DNA of 64,000 nt from Ziziphus jujuba (taxonomy: Eukaryota > Streptophyta > Magnoliopsida > Rosales > Rhamnaceae). This document shows positions 42,407 to 52,560 of the stretch, piece by piece. The notes beneath the pieces were generated by a model. That model was not told the DNA's origin, did no database searches, and saw nothing but the letters and a program-made list of their open reading frames with translations. Both the position numbers and the translations under genes were made by a program. Numbering within the stretch: position 1 is the stretch's first letter; each line of letters starts with the position of its first letter. The DNA is taken from contig NC_083383.1 in the NCBI RefSeq assembly GCF_031755915.1, positions 26,080,501 through 26,144,500 of the forward strand, read 5' to 3'.

Positions 42407-42540
42407 ACTGTTCATGAACAGTAAAAAGCACCGAAAAGCAAAATACTGTTTAAAGATACTGTTCACCGACACAATCATGAGATCAACAGGAGCCCCACTC
42501 ATTCAACCAAGTCCTCCTTTGCGTATATAAAGGAGCCTCA
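42407..42540 (+). promoter_or_regulatory. Probable pararetroviral full-length-transcript promoter
   Basis: A TATA box (TATATAAAG, 42524-42532) is preceded by a perfect 16-bp palindrome at 42407-42422 (actgttcatgaacagt) and further ctgttt/ctgttc words. Downstream is a CT-rich leader (about 42590-42640). The position, after the last ORF and upstream of the terminal repeat, fits the caulimovirid pregenomic promoter. Activity is not shown by the sequence. Confidence 0.6.
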
Positions 42541-42814
42541 TCACCACATTTTAAGGGGGTTGAGTCAAGAGTAGAGATTTAGAGTTGTTTTCTTCACAGA
42601 TTTCCTTCTCTTCTTCTTCTTCTCTTCTTCTTCTCATAATCACTTGTAATCAAAATATTTGAGTGTTAGATCTTCAGTGCTTTGTAATCAACTGAGATAC
42701 CAATTTGTGGTACTCTTCTTAATCAAGTAAGTATTTGCATTTAATTATTTTCAATTATTTATTTTAATCATTTATTTTAAGTTATATTGCTTAGCCGGTT
42801 CTACAGTCTTCAAT

Positions 42815-42970
42815 ATATTCTATAATTTTATACTTATTTAATTAATTGTTTTCTCGGCTGGCTTTGCCGCCTCATCTATTTACTCTCATTTACTTCCGCT
42901 CATTTATTTACTTCTACTCTGCTATTTCATTCTTCTCATAACACTCTCTACTTTTCTTCCCCTGTTGGTA
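42815..42970 (+). repeat. Viral terminal repeat, right copy (156 bp)
   Basis: Ungapped match to 35863-36018 at a constant offset of 6952 bp. It ends tgttggta, then hAT sequence (tatataacttcc) resumes, which defines the right edge of the viral insertion. Confidence 0.92.
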
Positions 42971-42976
42971 TATATA

Positions 42977-43165
42977 ACTTCCTTTCTTCTGTTCTCATTT
43001 ATTCATCTTTTATATTTGTTTAATTTTTAATATTTAGCCTACATAATTTGCAATTCTAACCCAGAGGGCCTTAAAATAAAAAATAAGCTTATTAGTTGTT
43101 ACTTATTTTAATGAATTTACATTCATTCTCCTAAGATATATTATATATATATATATATATATATT
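42977..43165 (+). repeat. Direct repeat A', right of the viral insertion
   Basis: It matches 35656-35850 (acttcctttcttct, cctacataatttgcaattct, acattcattctccta), with more differences than the viral terminal repeats show. It also ends in a TA microsatellite. Confidence 0.8.
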
Positions 43166-43555
43166 ATTTTATATGAATTCATAATGTAGTTATTTACTGA
43201 TTATTCTTATTGTTCATATATATATATACACTTCATATTTCTCTAGTTTGTGTTTTTATTTCTTCTGTATATATTTTATTCAACTAATTTGATTAGATTT
43301 TAATCCTACATAGTTTTTTTTTTTTAATTTGGGCCAATTATTCTTCTAGATGCTTATTTTAATTAATCTACATAAAAGTTAATATTTGTTTGTTCTTTTA
43401 TCATATTCATGCATGTAATAGTGTCAAAATTTAAAATATCATCAAATTGAAAGCACAAAGCATAAATTAGGTTTTATTATTTTTTTTTAATTTTAAGCCT
43501 TTTCATTTTGATAAAATATTGGGGACCTATAATTTATACTATTTGAATATAAATA

Positions 43556-45880
43556 TGACTAGTAGAAAATATGATTCTGAGTATGTAAGCATATGGGAAA
43601 AAAAAAATAGAAGAGTTTATTCAATCTCAAAAAGGTTTACTTGATAGGTTTGTGACTAATATTAAAAATCAAAAGTAAAAAAAACCAATTGAAAATTTAA
43701 ATAAAAAACCAATTGAATTTTTGCTAGAAGACAATACTTTATTAGGACAAGAAGAAATCTGTCAAGAACTTTCTAATGATCACAGCTCTAATTCACCAAA
43801 TATTAATATTAACGCAAAAGATAATAATTATTTAGAAGAAGATGGATTAATTGCTCTAGAAGATAAAAATTTTAATGATATTGATGAAACTATTGTTAAA
43901 AATATATATATGATCCAACATAATGGAAAAACATAAATACAAATTTAATAGATTTATAAGTTGAAATAGGTCCAATTAGAGAAACCAATTTATTTTTGTC
44001 AAAATGATAAAAAATTCTGTACACTTTTCTATGATTCATTACATTCAAAAAATACCAAATAGAGAAAAGCATGATAGGAGATGGCCAATATATTCAAAAG
44101 AATTAGATAAAGTATTTTGCTTTTGGTGTAAATTATTTAATCATAAATCAATTACAATTCAAATAGCAAGCGAAGGATGCCGAGATTAGAAAAATCTTAA
44201 TGCTAAGCTTAAAATCATGAAACAAGCAGTGAACATAATATAAATACGAATATTTTGTTCGATGTTGAAATGAGATTACTTAAAACAGAACCATGATCAA
44301 AATTTACAAGAAAAGATAAATAAGGAAAAAGAGCATTGGAGGAATGTATTAATAAGAATTATTGTTGTAATTAAAAATCTTGCGAAAAATAGATTGGCAT
44401 TTCATGATACAAATGAGAAGATGTATCAAGGTAACAATGGAAATTGTTTAGGTTTAATTAAAATAAGTGTAGAATTTGATCCTATAATGCAAGATACCTC
44501 AAACGTATTCAACATGGTAAAATTATAATCATTATCTTGGCCATTACACACAAAATGAGTTAATAAATATATTAGGGTTAGAAGTAAAAAAGTAATATAA
44601 TTAAAAAAATAAAAGAAGCAAAATACTTGTAAGTCATGCTTGAATAAATCCCAGATATAAGTCATCGAGAATAAATGTCTCTTATATTAAGATGTGTAGA
44701 TAGTTCAACAAGTCTAATAAAAATGGAGGAATATTTTATAAAATTTTTAAAAGTAGATGACACATCAATGAAAGTTCCTTTTATATGTTTACTAGTAATT
44801 TGATATAAATGATACAAGAGGACAAGGAAATGATAATGGGTCTACTATGAAAGGTAAACAACAAGGCGTACAAAAGATATTATTAGATATAAAGTCTAGA
44901 GCTTTTTATACATCATGTGGTTGTCATATTCTTAATTTAGTACTTTGTGATATGGCTAATTCTTGTCTAAGTGCTATAACATTTTTTTGGGGTGACACAT
45001 AATTTTCCTCTTTGATGAAAAGATGGAAAATTTTGCAAGACCACTTTTCTAATTTACCTTTTAAACCATTGTCACAAACACATTGGGAAAGTCGTCTTGA
45101 AAGTGTTAAAGTAATAAAATATCAATCTCCACAAATAAGAGATACTTTATATCAACTAGCAGAAACTAGTGATGATCCTAAAACAAAAAGTGAAGCAATT
45201 TCTTTAGTAACATATAAGATTGAAATTTTTGAATTTTTATTAGGTATAATATATTGTTTGTAGTTAATACTATTAGTAAATCTTTACAATATAAAGATAT
45301 GAACATTGCCATTGAAATAAGTTAGTTAAAAAGTCTTGTTTCTTTTTTTAATGACTATAGAAAAAATGGATTTACATCTGCTATGATTTCTACTAAAGAG
45401 ATTGCAAATAAAATGAATGGAGAAGCAAAATTTCGTGAAAAAAAAGGTGAAATGAGAAGAAAGAAATAATTTGATGAGTAGAAAACTAATAAGGTGAGAC
45501 TTTCAGCTGAAAAATATTTTAAAATTAATTATTTCAATTATATAGTTGATCATGCCAATTCTTCACTTCAAAGTAGTTTGAACAATTTAAGATATATGAA
45601 GATAATTTTGGTTTTTGTATGATATAGAAAAATTAAAATTGCTTGGTGATTTTCTAAAAGAAAAATGTTTGAATCTTGAAAACTTTTTAAAATATGACAT
45701 ATTATTTGATATTGATGGTTTAGATTTATTTTCATAATTAAAATTTTTAAAAGAAATAATACATCTAGAATTAAAAACAGCAATTGAGATACTAAACCTT
45801 TAAAAAAAAATTAAATTCATTTCCTAATACATGGATAGCTTATAGAATACTACTGACAATATCTATTAGTTTAGTAGGAT
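43556..45880 (+). pseudogene. hAT transposase, TTF/MYM-type zinc finger, heavily broken
   Basis: The reading starts at ATG 43556 (MTSRKYDSEYV-like) and shifts frame several times. Segments in order: an acidic N-terminus (43721-43936); TTF-type zinc-finger part HDRRWPIYSKEL with VFCFWCKLF (about 44060-44140); DDE-region pieces from about 44640, GNDNGSTMKG-like near 44830 and SRAFYTSCGCHILNLVLCDM (about 44890-44955); the helical insertion with RWKILQDHFSNL and QTHWESRLESVK (45012-45263); and part of the C-terminal dimerisation domain (FPNTWIAYRILLTIS, about 45820-45870). The usual RSF...SxL end is absent. Cut-and-paste transposition would need an intact copy elsewhere. Confidence 0.75.
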
Positions 45881-46944
45881 TAAGATGTGTTGTGCAGCAT
45901 AAAGATTAAGGAAATAAGAAGGCATATTGAATGTTTACAATTATCAATGTCATTAAAGTTTATATATATGCAATTAAAGCATCCATATATCCTATAACTT
46001 ATTATTTTGGAACATGTTGGGAAATATTATAGATAGCTAGTATCAGTATAGAGCCAATATGTTATAAATTATGTTTTTGAAATGCCATATATTGATAAAG
46101 TACTAATATGATCATAGATAAATAAACTTGAGCATTTATTTTGTTTATGCATACATGTGGAATGACAATTTGCAATCATTTTGAAACTATTGTGTAATTG
46201 CTTTTGTAATGACATTATGGAATTTGTGAACTTATTTTAGTTGTTTATCATTGAAATTTTGTGCCACTTCTGAGCATTAAGCAATGAGTAAGCAATCTGC
46301 CAATTCAAAAGGAATTCAAAGGCCATTTATTAAATTGGCAAAGGTAGCAATTCATTATGCAAATTTGCCAATGAACTTGTTTGGCCATTCAAAGCATTAA
46401 ATAGTATTTTGTATCTCTATGAACTTATTACCAATTTGTCATTTCATATACCAATTTGCCAATTCATCTAGAGACAATACTTTATCAATGTGCCAATTTA
46501 GCTACTATTATAAGCAAGCAGAGAATTGTTTTTCAATGCATAACAAGAAAACTAAGAGGTCCTGCCAACTAAAAGAATATATTTTATTTAATAATAAAAG
46601 GATTTACGCATTATGATTGTCAATCCCCATCACAAAATGTAGACTATATTGTTTTGGTCATACATCTAAACCAACAAATAAACATTACAAAAACATTAAA
46701 ATACCACATTCTCCACACTTCCAGTTATCTAAACCAACACAAACTAACAAACATATGGCATTTTTCATTTACATTCAGGATTTCTAACCATCAAAATAGA
46801 GCAATAAAGTGCATAGGGATGAACCTAGGTAAGGCCTCTGGAGGGCACGTGCCCTTTTGAGATTTTTTTTTCTTATTATTATAATTTTGCATTTTTTTCC
46901 TATTTACCATTTAAATTTAAGAAAGTGCTAGCACTGCCCTTTCT
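45881..46944. other. Unassigned region between the hAT remnant and the TRIM
   Basis: No family is recognised for most of it. Around 46815-46860 a gggatgaacctaggt..ggagggcacgtgccc stretch looks like a terminus of another hAT-type element, but no partner end is found. Repeated caatttgcca words occur at 46295-46500. Confidence 0.4.
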
Positions 46945-47055
46945 ATTGGTAACAACTTGTCTACATCTGTGGATTTATCACTCTCTACTGATGTTGCTGA
47001 TAATTTAGTTGTCCTTAATTTAGCTACCGTACTTGATATGAAATTCTTATTCAGA

Positions 47056-47128
47056 GCTTCCTAGGAGGCTATTCATCCTTCGACTAATTTCACCTAAACA
47101 CGCTTAACTTGGAAGTTCTTTCAAACCT
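47056..47128 (-). repeat. 5S-rRNA-like block in the left TRIM LTR
   Basis: The plus strand reads cttcctaggagg, then cacgcttaacttgg and agttctt. The reverse complement is close to 5S rRNA from the A box (AAGTTAAGCGTG-like) to the C box (GGATGGGTGACC-like). The 5' and 3' ends of 5S are absent, so it is not a 5S gene. Confidence 0.75.
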
Positions 47129-47298
47129 TGAAGCCAACCGCTTTGAAAAGGTTTCGGCGTTATAAAAGTGATTATCATTATATTTGAATTACATCCGGAC
47201 GATGTGGGATTGGATAGCAAATAGCCTGCCAATAACCTCATATCTGCTCACATTACTCGTCACAACCCATCCTCATTGAAGCCTAATGTCGTCACTGG

Positions 47299-47761
47299 TG
47301 TTGGATTTATGCTCCAGAAGCAATTTGGACCATTGATCAAGAGCCTTTATTAATAATAATCATAGGATCCTCAAGCTAGCTAACAAAGTGACATAGCTCA
47401 TTGATTAATTATTTAGAGACAAGTGTGGCCATCTGTTGGGCCTAAGGCGATTAGGAAACCGTGAGAGACTAGGGTTTGGAGACTATAAATAGACTGCTTT
47501 CTAAAGGCCTCCATATAGAGTTTTCTGCAGTTTTAGTTTCTAGATACTGAAAACCTCAGTGGAAAACCAAAACAGAAAATAAAACCTTTGAATCTTCTTG
47601 TTTCTAGTAATTAGGTATGCCTAAACATAGATCTGTTGGAACTAGGATAGCTTGAAAGGTCCTGCATAAAATGTTAGTAAAATTTAATGGATAATGATAC
47701 TAATTTATCATATGCTTTATTCAATCTCGATTAGGCTTCAACTGTATGCATGATTCTAACA
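47299..47761 (+). mobile_element. Probable solo LTR nested in the TRIM
   Basis: It starts tgttggatttatgctcc and ends gattctaaca, i.e. TG...CA, with a TATA-like actataaatag inside (about 47490). The flanks (ggtgt / ggtgg, if the edge is shifted two bases) resemble a 5-bp duplication. No internal domain is present. Strand is taken from the TATA position. Confidence 0.55.
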
Positions 47762-47889
47762 GGTGGTACACTTTCTGCTCAGTACAAGCTTTGATATTAT
47801 TTGTAATACCTTGCCTCCATTGGCAAACTTATCATTTTCTGTCAATATTGTTCCTAATTTACCACTGTACTCGATATGGGGTTTTTATT

Positions 47890-48004
47890 CGGAGCTTTTA
47901 AAAGGTCATCCATTGTTAGACTACTCTCGTCTGAACACGCTTAATTTTGGAATTCTTTCAAACCTCTCGCCTGAGCACGCTTAACTTTTGAGTTCTTTCA
48001 AACC
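47890..48004 (-). repeat. 5S-rRNA-like block in the right TRIM LTR, with internal duplication
   Basis: It has the same 5S-derived segment as the left LTR, but the part ctctcg.ctga.cacgctta...ttctttcaaac occurs twice, 40 bp apart (47924 and 47964). The A-box portion is therefore doubled. Confidence 0.75.
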
Positions 48005-48170
48005 CTAAAACCAACCGCTCCGAAATGGCCCGACGTTATAAAAATTATTATCATTACATTTGAACCATTCTCTAATCCACATTCAGATGATATGAGATTA
48101 GTTACCAAGTATTCTGCCAGTGGCCTGTATCCACCCATACTAGTTGTCATACTATCACTCTACCCATACT

Positions 48171-48252
48171 CCCACTCTCACATGTTTTTCCTTTTCTTTT
48201 ACATTTATTTTTTTAATATATTTTTTTTCTCACTTATCCATTTATATATATA

Positions 48253-48289
<37 letters not shown>

Positions 48290-50989
48290 TATTCAATTCT
48301 CTCATATATAATCAGAATTAGTTATTGCAATTATAATATCTAGATATTTTTTTAGCAATATGCCTATTTAACTTAATTTTAAATAAATATATATACAAAT
48401 ATAACTATTTAATACAATAAGTTAATAATAAAAAATATTATAACATAATATTCTTTCTTTTAATTACACACTTTTTATATTAATTTTTTTTTTTTTAGTT
48501 TTCAATTACTTGTTTTAAATCCTAACAAAATCAAGATTTTATTTTTTTATTTTTTTATTTTTTCTCAATGTATGTGTTTATTTTATTTTATTTGTATAGA
48601 TTTGCAATCAATTTATTGTGTATTTCCATGGAAATTCATATTTTTCTCCTAAAAAGAGTTTTAGAAAATAGAAAAATTAATTTTTTAGTTCAGTTTCTAA
48701 TTAGTTGGACTACAACTATTTCCTACAACAGATTCAATTTCGAAGCCTACAATAATCGCCTCCAATTTTTCCTTGCCTCGTAATAAGCTTGGAATAATCT
48801 TTGTCAGTCAATGATACATTGGTGGGTTGTGGTATAAAAAATAAAAATCAAAAAAAGTAAAAAAACACATCAATGTTATTTTTTGTCATGCATAAATCAC
48901 AATTAACCTTGATTATCTTTTTAATACACCAATTATTAATTAGGAGCATTTCCTTTAAAATCATTGTATTACAATCCACATATGACTAATTCATCAAAAT
49001 TCAATAGATACTCAATGCATCATCACTTTTTCTTTCCTTTTTTTTTTTTTTATACTTCTATATGTATATATTACTAATCAATAAACAAAAACAAAGACTT
49101 AGTGAATTAAAATTCAAGTTACAACCCAAATATGACTAACCGTGTATTTTTCACATCCATTAAACCTTATATTCGGAATTTTTGTTTGTCAAAAAAGTTC
49201 TTCACATGATTGACTTCCCATAGTAATGCTTTATCGATTCCATCATATGGTGAGCATTTTTTTGGTACTATTTCTTTGTGCCAATCTCATGCAAGATGAA
49301 CCTAGTCATCATTGCTCTTCATTTCTCTTAACAAGATGAACCCATAGGATATGAAGATGAACCCTAAACTCTTGGGGCTAATGGCTTAGAATTGGTATCT
49401 AATTCGTCTTGGATGAGTGGGTAATGAATTGGTGAAGATATGCGAAGCGAAAAGACCTTAAATGGCTTTCTAAATAGGCTCACATGCGTTTAATGAGCTA
49501 AAAATGACGAAAATGAGCAAAAGAAAAAACAATGTTGAGAAAACACAAGTTTGGGGGCAAAATTGCAAAACAAAAAAGTTTTAGAACCAATTTATGAATC
49601 TTAATATAGTTTAGGGATCCACAATGATAATAATTCAATAAATAAATATGGAGTTGTGACCACTAAAGGTCAGAATCCGCAACAATAATAATCAAATAAA
49701 TAAATATGGAGTTGTGACACTAAAGGCTAATTGGGAATATGAAAGAATGGAGTACGGGAAGAAGATGGGACTAGAGAGAAAAATATCTTTTTAGATGTTT
49801 TATTTGTAATTAAAATTGAATTATTAGATATCAATTGATTTATTATTTTTATTTATTTACTGCTTTTGTAATTTATTTATTATATGTTTTATAGTTATTT
49901 TATTTTTATATAATTCGTTTGCTCGATTTGGTTGATGCGTTTTTAGGACTATTTTTTGGGGTTATAATTTTAGATAATTATTTTTGAAAAATTAAGATAA
50001 AGTGTTAATAAACATTAAAATTAAATAAAAATATAGATAAATTTTATCTTATTATTTTATATTTGTAATTAATTCAAAAATATTAAAAGTCTATTATTTA
50101 AGATTTAATGTGCAGTAAGTTAAAAAAAATAAATTATAATTTGTATATAATCAAGTTCTTTATTAAAATTGATTTATTAAATATTTTTTATTAATTACTA
50201 TTTTCATTAATTTTTATATTTTCATTGTTATTTAAAGTATAAGGGCATATTTGTATTTTACTTATGCCTCATAGGAAAAAGAATGAGTTAGAATAGATGA
50301 AAGTTGACAATAGTGACCATTGTTGATAGTTTTTGTAGCCGAGGCATCTATTTGTAATAAACCCTAACCTCAGAGGTCTGGTACAATTATCCCAGTAAAC
50401 AAGGTTAGAACTTTTGGAATTAATTATTCAGGCGTCAAAATGGATTAAGGGTGAGGCATATAATAGACCTGTGGGATTATAAGCCCGACCCAAATATAAA
50501 AATTCTTTTGTTTGTGGGTTGTACAACTCCTTGTCTTCACCCATTTTATATTCTTTTTAGTTGCTTCATCAATTTCAATAACTATATTCTTGATACAAGT
50601 CAAAATGGACTTTGGTGCCATCTATTTTGCACATTGTTTCGTTTTAGGATATGTGAAAGAATTTTTTATATCCAATATTTCTATTTTAATTTTCTGCAAA
50701 TTTCATTTTTACTGCGCTCACGAGATTTCTGAAATTGATTTTTTGGACATTTTTTCTTCCAACTTTCTTGAATTAATATGAGAGAAAATTCACCATTTTA
50801 ACCCATTCACCACTCACCACTTTTCTTCCACTTCTTTTTCTTTTTGGCATTTTTGCTTCCAACTTTCTTCAAATTTTCTACCACTTCTTTTTCTTTTTCT
50901 TCTTCTTCTTCATTTGCTTAGCTCGTTCATGGTTACCATCTTTGCCAATATCTTGTACCCTTCGATATAATTTGGTGAGATGGTCATGG
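48171..50989. other. AT-rich spacer without recognised genes
   Basis: It holds a TA run at 48254-48283, T runs, and a tandem repeat at 49619-49735. Sequence near 48500-48560 resembles the region at about 3480-3560 (ttttaaatc, aaaatcaagatttta-like), suggesting a shared AT-rich repeat. Small ORFs at 50451-50781 have no family motif. Confidence 0.45.
49619..49735. repeat. Tandem duplication, about 60-bp unit
   Basis: The words aaataaataaatatggagttg, tgac and actaaagg occur twice, about 60 bp apart, with small indels. Confidence 0.75.
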
Positions 50990-52133
50990 TAAGATACAAA
51001 ACTGATGCGAATCCGTCGGAATCCGCTTAACCGACAACCCGCTGGAGTGTCGACCCGATACGAATGAAGACCTGGCCGATTACTAGTGCTCAAGCTAAGA
51101 ACTTTAAGGACAATCTTGCTGCCTTTATCAAGGGAGTAATTCATATTTCAAAGGGACTGTCTATACTCGAAAATCCAAGACATGTTCTGAGCATACAAGT
51201 GGTGGAAACCGGTACGGGCCCGGGTAGCGGTTTTGGTACTTTTTTGGAGTCTGAGAAGCATGAAATGGTTCCAATGTTTCATGTATTCAATACATATGTC
51301 TAAGAGGACATTGAATCAAGTCAAAACAGCTTCAAAGTGGCCCAAAAAGGGGTTGTACGGACATTTAGTAAATTTGGCTTGTTTTCGCTATATTTTGTTA
51401 TGGCTTTACTGTATTGTGCTGAGTTGTCTTTTTCTCTTTCCTCCAAGCAAGGGAAACGTGTGGGACTCTATAATAAGCTTATTTGGAATCCAAAAAAGCA
51501 TATTGAAGCTGATTTGAAGCTCAAATTGGTCAAAGAATGGTCAAAGTCAACTTAGTCAAAAAGCTAGTATTTTAGTTTCCTAATTTGATTCTACTTTTTG
51601 TTTTAGGAAATTTCCATTCTTTTTTGTGGTTTTTATTTGTTTATTTGCTGGAAAAATAATTTTAGGAAAGTTATTATTTTATTATTTTCATTGCAAATTA
51701 GTTAATTCCTAATTCAAAATAAAAAAATTAATTATCCAAATTAGATTAGGAAAGGAGTGAGAATTTTGGCCACCATAGGAAACTACTTTGTATGGTCAGT
51801 TTTCCCTTCATTTTTAGGGTTTATTTTGCGACTTTGTCGCCTATTTAAAGGCTTATTTTTCAAAAACAAAAAAGCTTGAATTTTATATAGAAAATTATTT
51901 GTGAGATTGAATTCTCTTTGTTCTTTTGAACACCTAAAACACCATTAGTGAATGAGTGTTTTAGTTTGACTTATCAATAGGCCTTCCATCACCTATTGTG
52001 GCATCTTCATTATATACCAAGATTTCTAATCACACGTTGGTTAGGGGTCAAGGTGACCATTAGAACTTGAACATAATTAGATCCGGACTAATATAATACG
52101 GGTTTAGGAGCAGATCGTCCTAGGTTCGTATCA
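50990..52133 (+). mobile_element. Ty3/gypsy 3' end with LTR
   Basis: A C-terminal polyprotein tail (51064-51303) has the gypsy-type ITSAQAKNFKDNL pattern (compare ITRSRAKK-type tails of plant gypsy polyproteins). A purine tract (aaaaagggg, near 51344) precedes the LTR, which starts tgtacggacatt at about 51354 and ends cctaggttcgtatca at 52133. The LTR has a TATTTAAAGG box near 51841. The rest of gag-pol is not present to the left, so the element is truncated. Confidence 0.65.
51354..52133 (+). repeat. Gypsy 3' LTR
   Basis: TG...CA ends, a preceding polypurine tract and an internal TATA-like box support the call. About 780 bp, no second copy in the window. Confidence 0.6.
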
Positions 52134-52138
52134 AAAAC

Positions 52139-52283
52139 AATGGCCAGCTTCTTACTCTGTCCCTTAGCAAAGCCTTCGACTCTAGTTTCCAATCCAAGAA
52201 TCAGTATCTGCTTGGAAAATTTGATATGCAAATCAAACTTGTACCTGGTAACTCATCCAGCACCACAGTCACCACCTATCATG
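52139..52283 (+). pseudogene. Fragment of a xyloglucan endotransglucosylase/hydrolase (XTH) exon
   Basis: An open frame without stops encodes [30 protein letters not shown] and VPGNSS..TVTTYH. This is the GH16 XTH segment just before the catalytic DEIDFEF region. It ends in a gtaag that could be the original splice donor, since XTH genes have an intron near this site. The piece is only about 48 codons, squeezed between a gypsy LTR and a copia LTR. No catalytic exon or signal peptide is present in the window, so it is a gene relic. Confidence 0.7.
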
Positions 52284-52289
52284 TAAGAA

Positions 52290-52560
52290 TGTTGGTTTTT
52301 CTCCATCATAATAATAATAATAATAATAAAATAATGGTCCACATTTATTCCATCCTTATGAATAATTTTTTTGTTATTCCATAATGTTCAAAACATTATG
52401 AATTTATCACCCATTAATTGAACGCATTGGAATGCCTCTATGTTGGGCAGAGCACACATAAAGGTTGTGCATATTATATTTTTGAGTCCCTAAGCCTACT
52501 TTCTTAATTTAGAAAAACACACCATCAGTTTAGAGAGAGATAAGGTTTAGAAGACCTTTC
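52290..52560 (+). repeat. Copia LTR, left partial copy
   Basis: It starts tgttggtttttctcc and aligns with 58450-58722. It stops at agaagacctttcta, where reversed reverse-transcriptase sequence begins. Confidence 0.85.

Larger units (their letters stand above)
35863..42970 (+). mobile_element. Endogenous plant pararetrovirus (caulimovirid, florendovirus-like), no RT
   Basis: The order is: 156-nt terminal repeat ending in a tRNA-Met primer site, 30K-type movement protein, coiled-coil region, capsid region with a CCHC knuckle, aspartic protease, a second long ORF, a promoter with TATA box, and the terminal repeat again. This matches a caulimovirid copied once around its circle. The insertion lies in a TA-rich stretch of the hAT leader. 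No reverse transcriptase or RNase H is readable between the protease (ending about 40208) and the second ORF (from 40503). Many stops and frameshifts show a dead copy. The genus call rests on protein order and remembered family resemblance. Confidence 0.8.
35116..45880 (+). mobile_element. Decayed hAT transposon (TTF/MYM-type), split by a pararetrovirus
   Basis: The left end (ggccggcttaaacgcacagg, then ggcatatgtctagggcc and ggcccctt) matches the ends I know from plant hAT elements with TTF-type zinc-finger transposases. A long untranslated leader (35160-35862, continuing at 42971-43555) precedes the transposase reading at 43556-45880. The viral insertion at 35863-42970 interrupts the leader. 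The coding part stops in the C-terminal dimerisation domain and no matching right terminal repeat is found before 46940, so the 3' end is lost. Confidence 0.7.
46945..48170 (-). mobile_element. Cassandra-like TRIM with 5S-rRNA-derived LTRs
   Basis: Two same-orientation LTR-like copies (about 46945-47280 and 47810-48170) each contain, on the minus strand, a segment clearly derived from 5S rRNA: the right copy reads ctctcgcctgagcacgctta on plus, the reverse complement of the 5S A-box part. Just left of the right LTR, gctttgatattatttgtaat looks like a worn tRNA-Met primer site reversed. Without the solo LTR at 47299-47761 the internal part is only about 70 bp plus edges and non-coding, as expected for a terminal-repeat retrotransposon in miniature. 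Such elements depend on proteins of other LTR elements. Outer boundaries are approximate. Confidence 0.7.

Noticed and set aside
35863..42970. LTR retrotransposon with 156-bp LTRs
   Set aside because: The repeat lacks TG...CA ends, extends five bases into the primer site on the right, has no 5-bp duplication, and the internal proteins are caulimovirid-like (movement protein), so a pararetrovirus fits better.
35656..43165. A 190-bp target-site duplication made by the viral insertion
   Set aside because: The repeats are more diverged than the viral terminal repeats, which favours a pre-existing tandem duplication. It is kept as a finding because it is testable.
46815..46860. Right end of the split hAT element
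   Set aside because: The sequence is not an inverted match to the left end at 35116, so it more likely belongs to a different hAT-type element.
47056..48004. 5S rRNA genes
   Set aside because: Only the internal promoter-containing part of 5S is present, it is diverged, and it sits inside LTR-like repeats, so it is TRIM sequence and not an rRNA gene.
50451..50781. Two overlapping ORFs of about 90 codons
   Set aside because: Phe/Ile-rich, no family pattern, and they overlap in different frames; not supported as genes.
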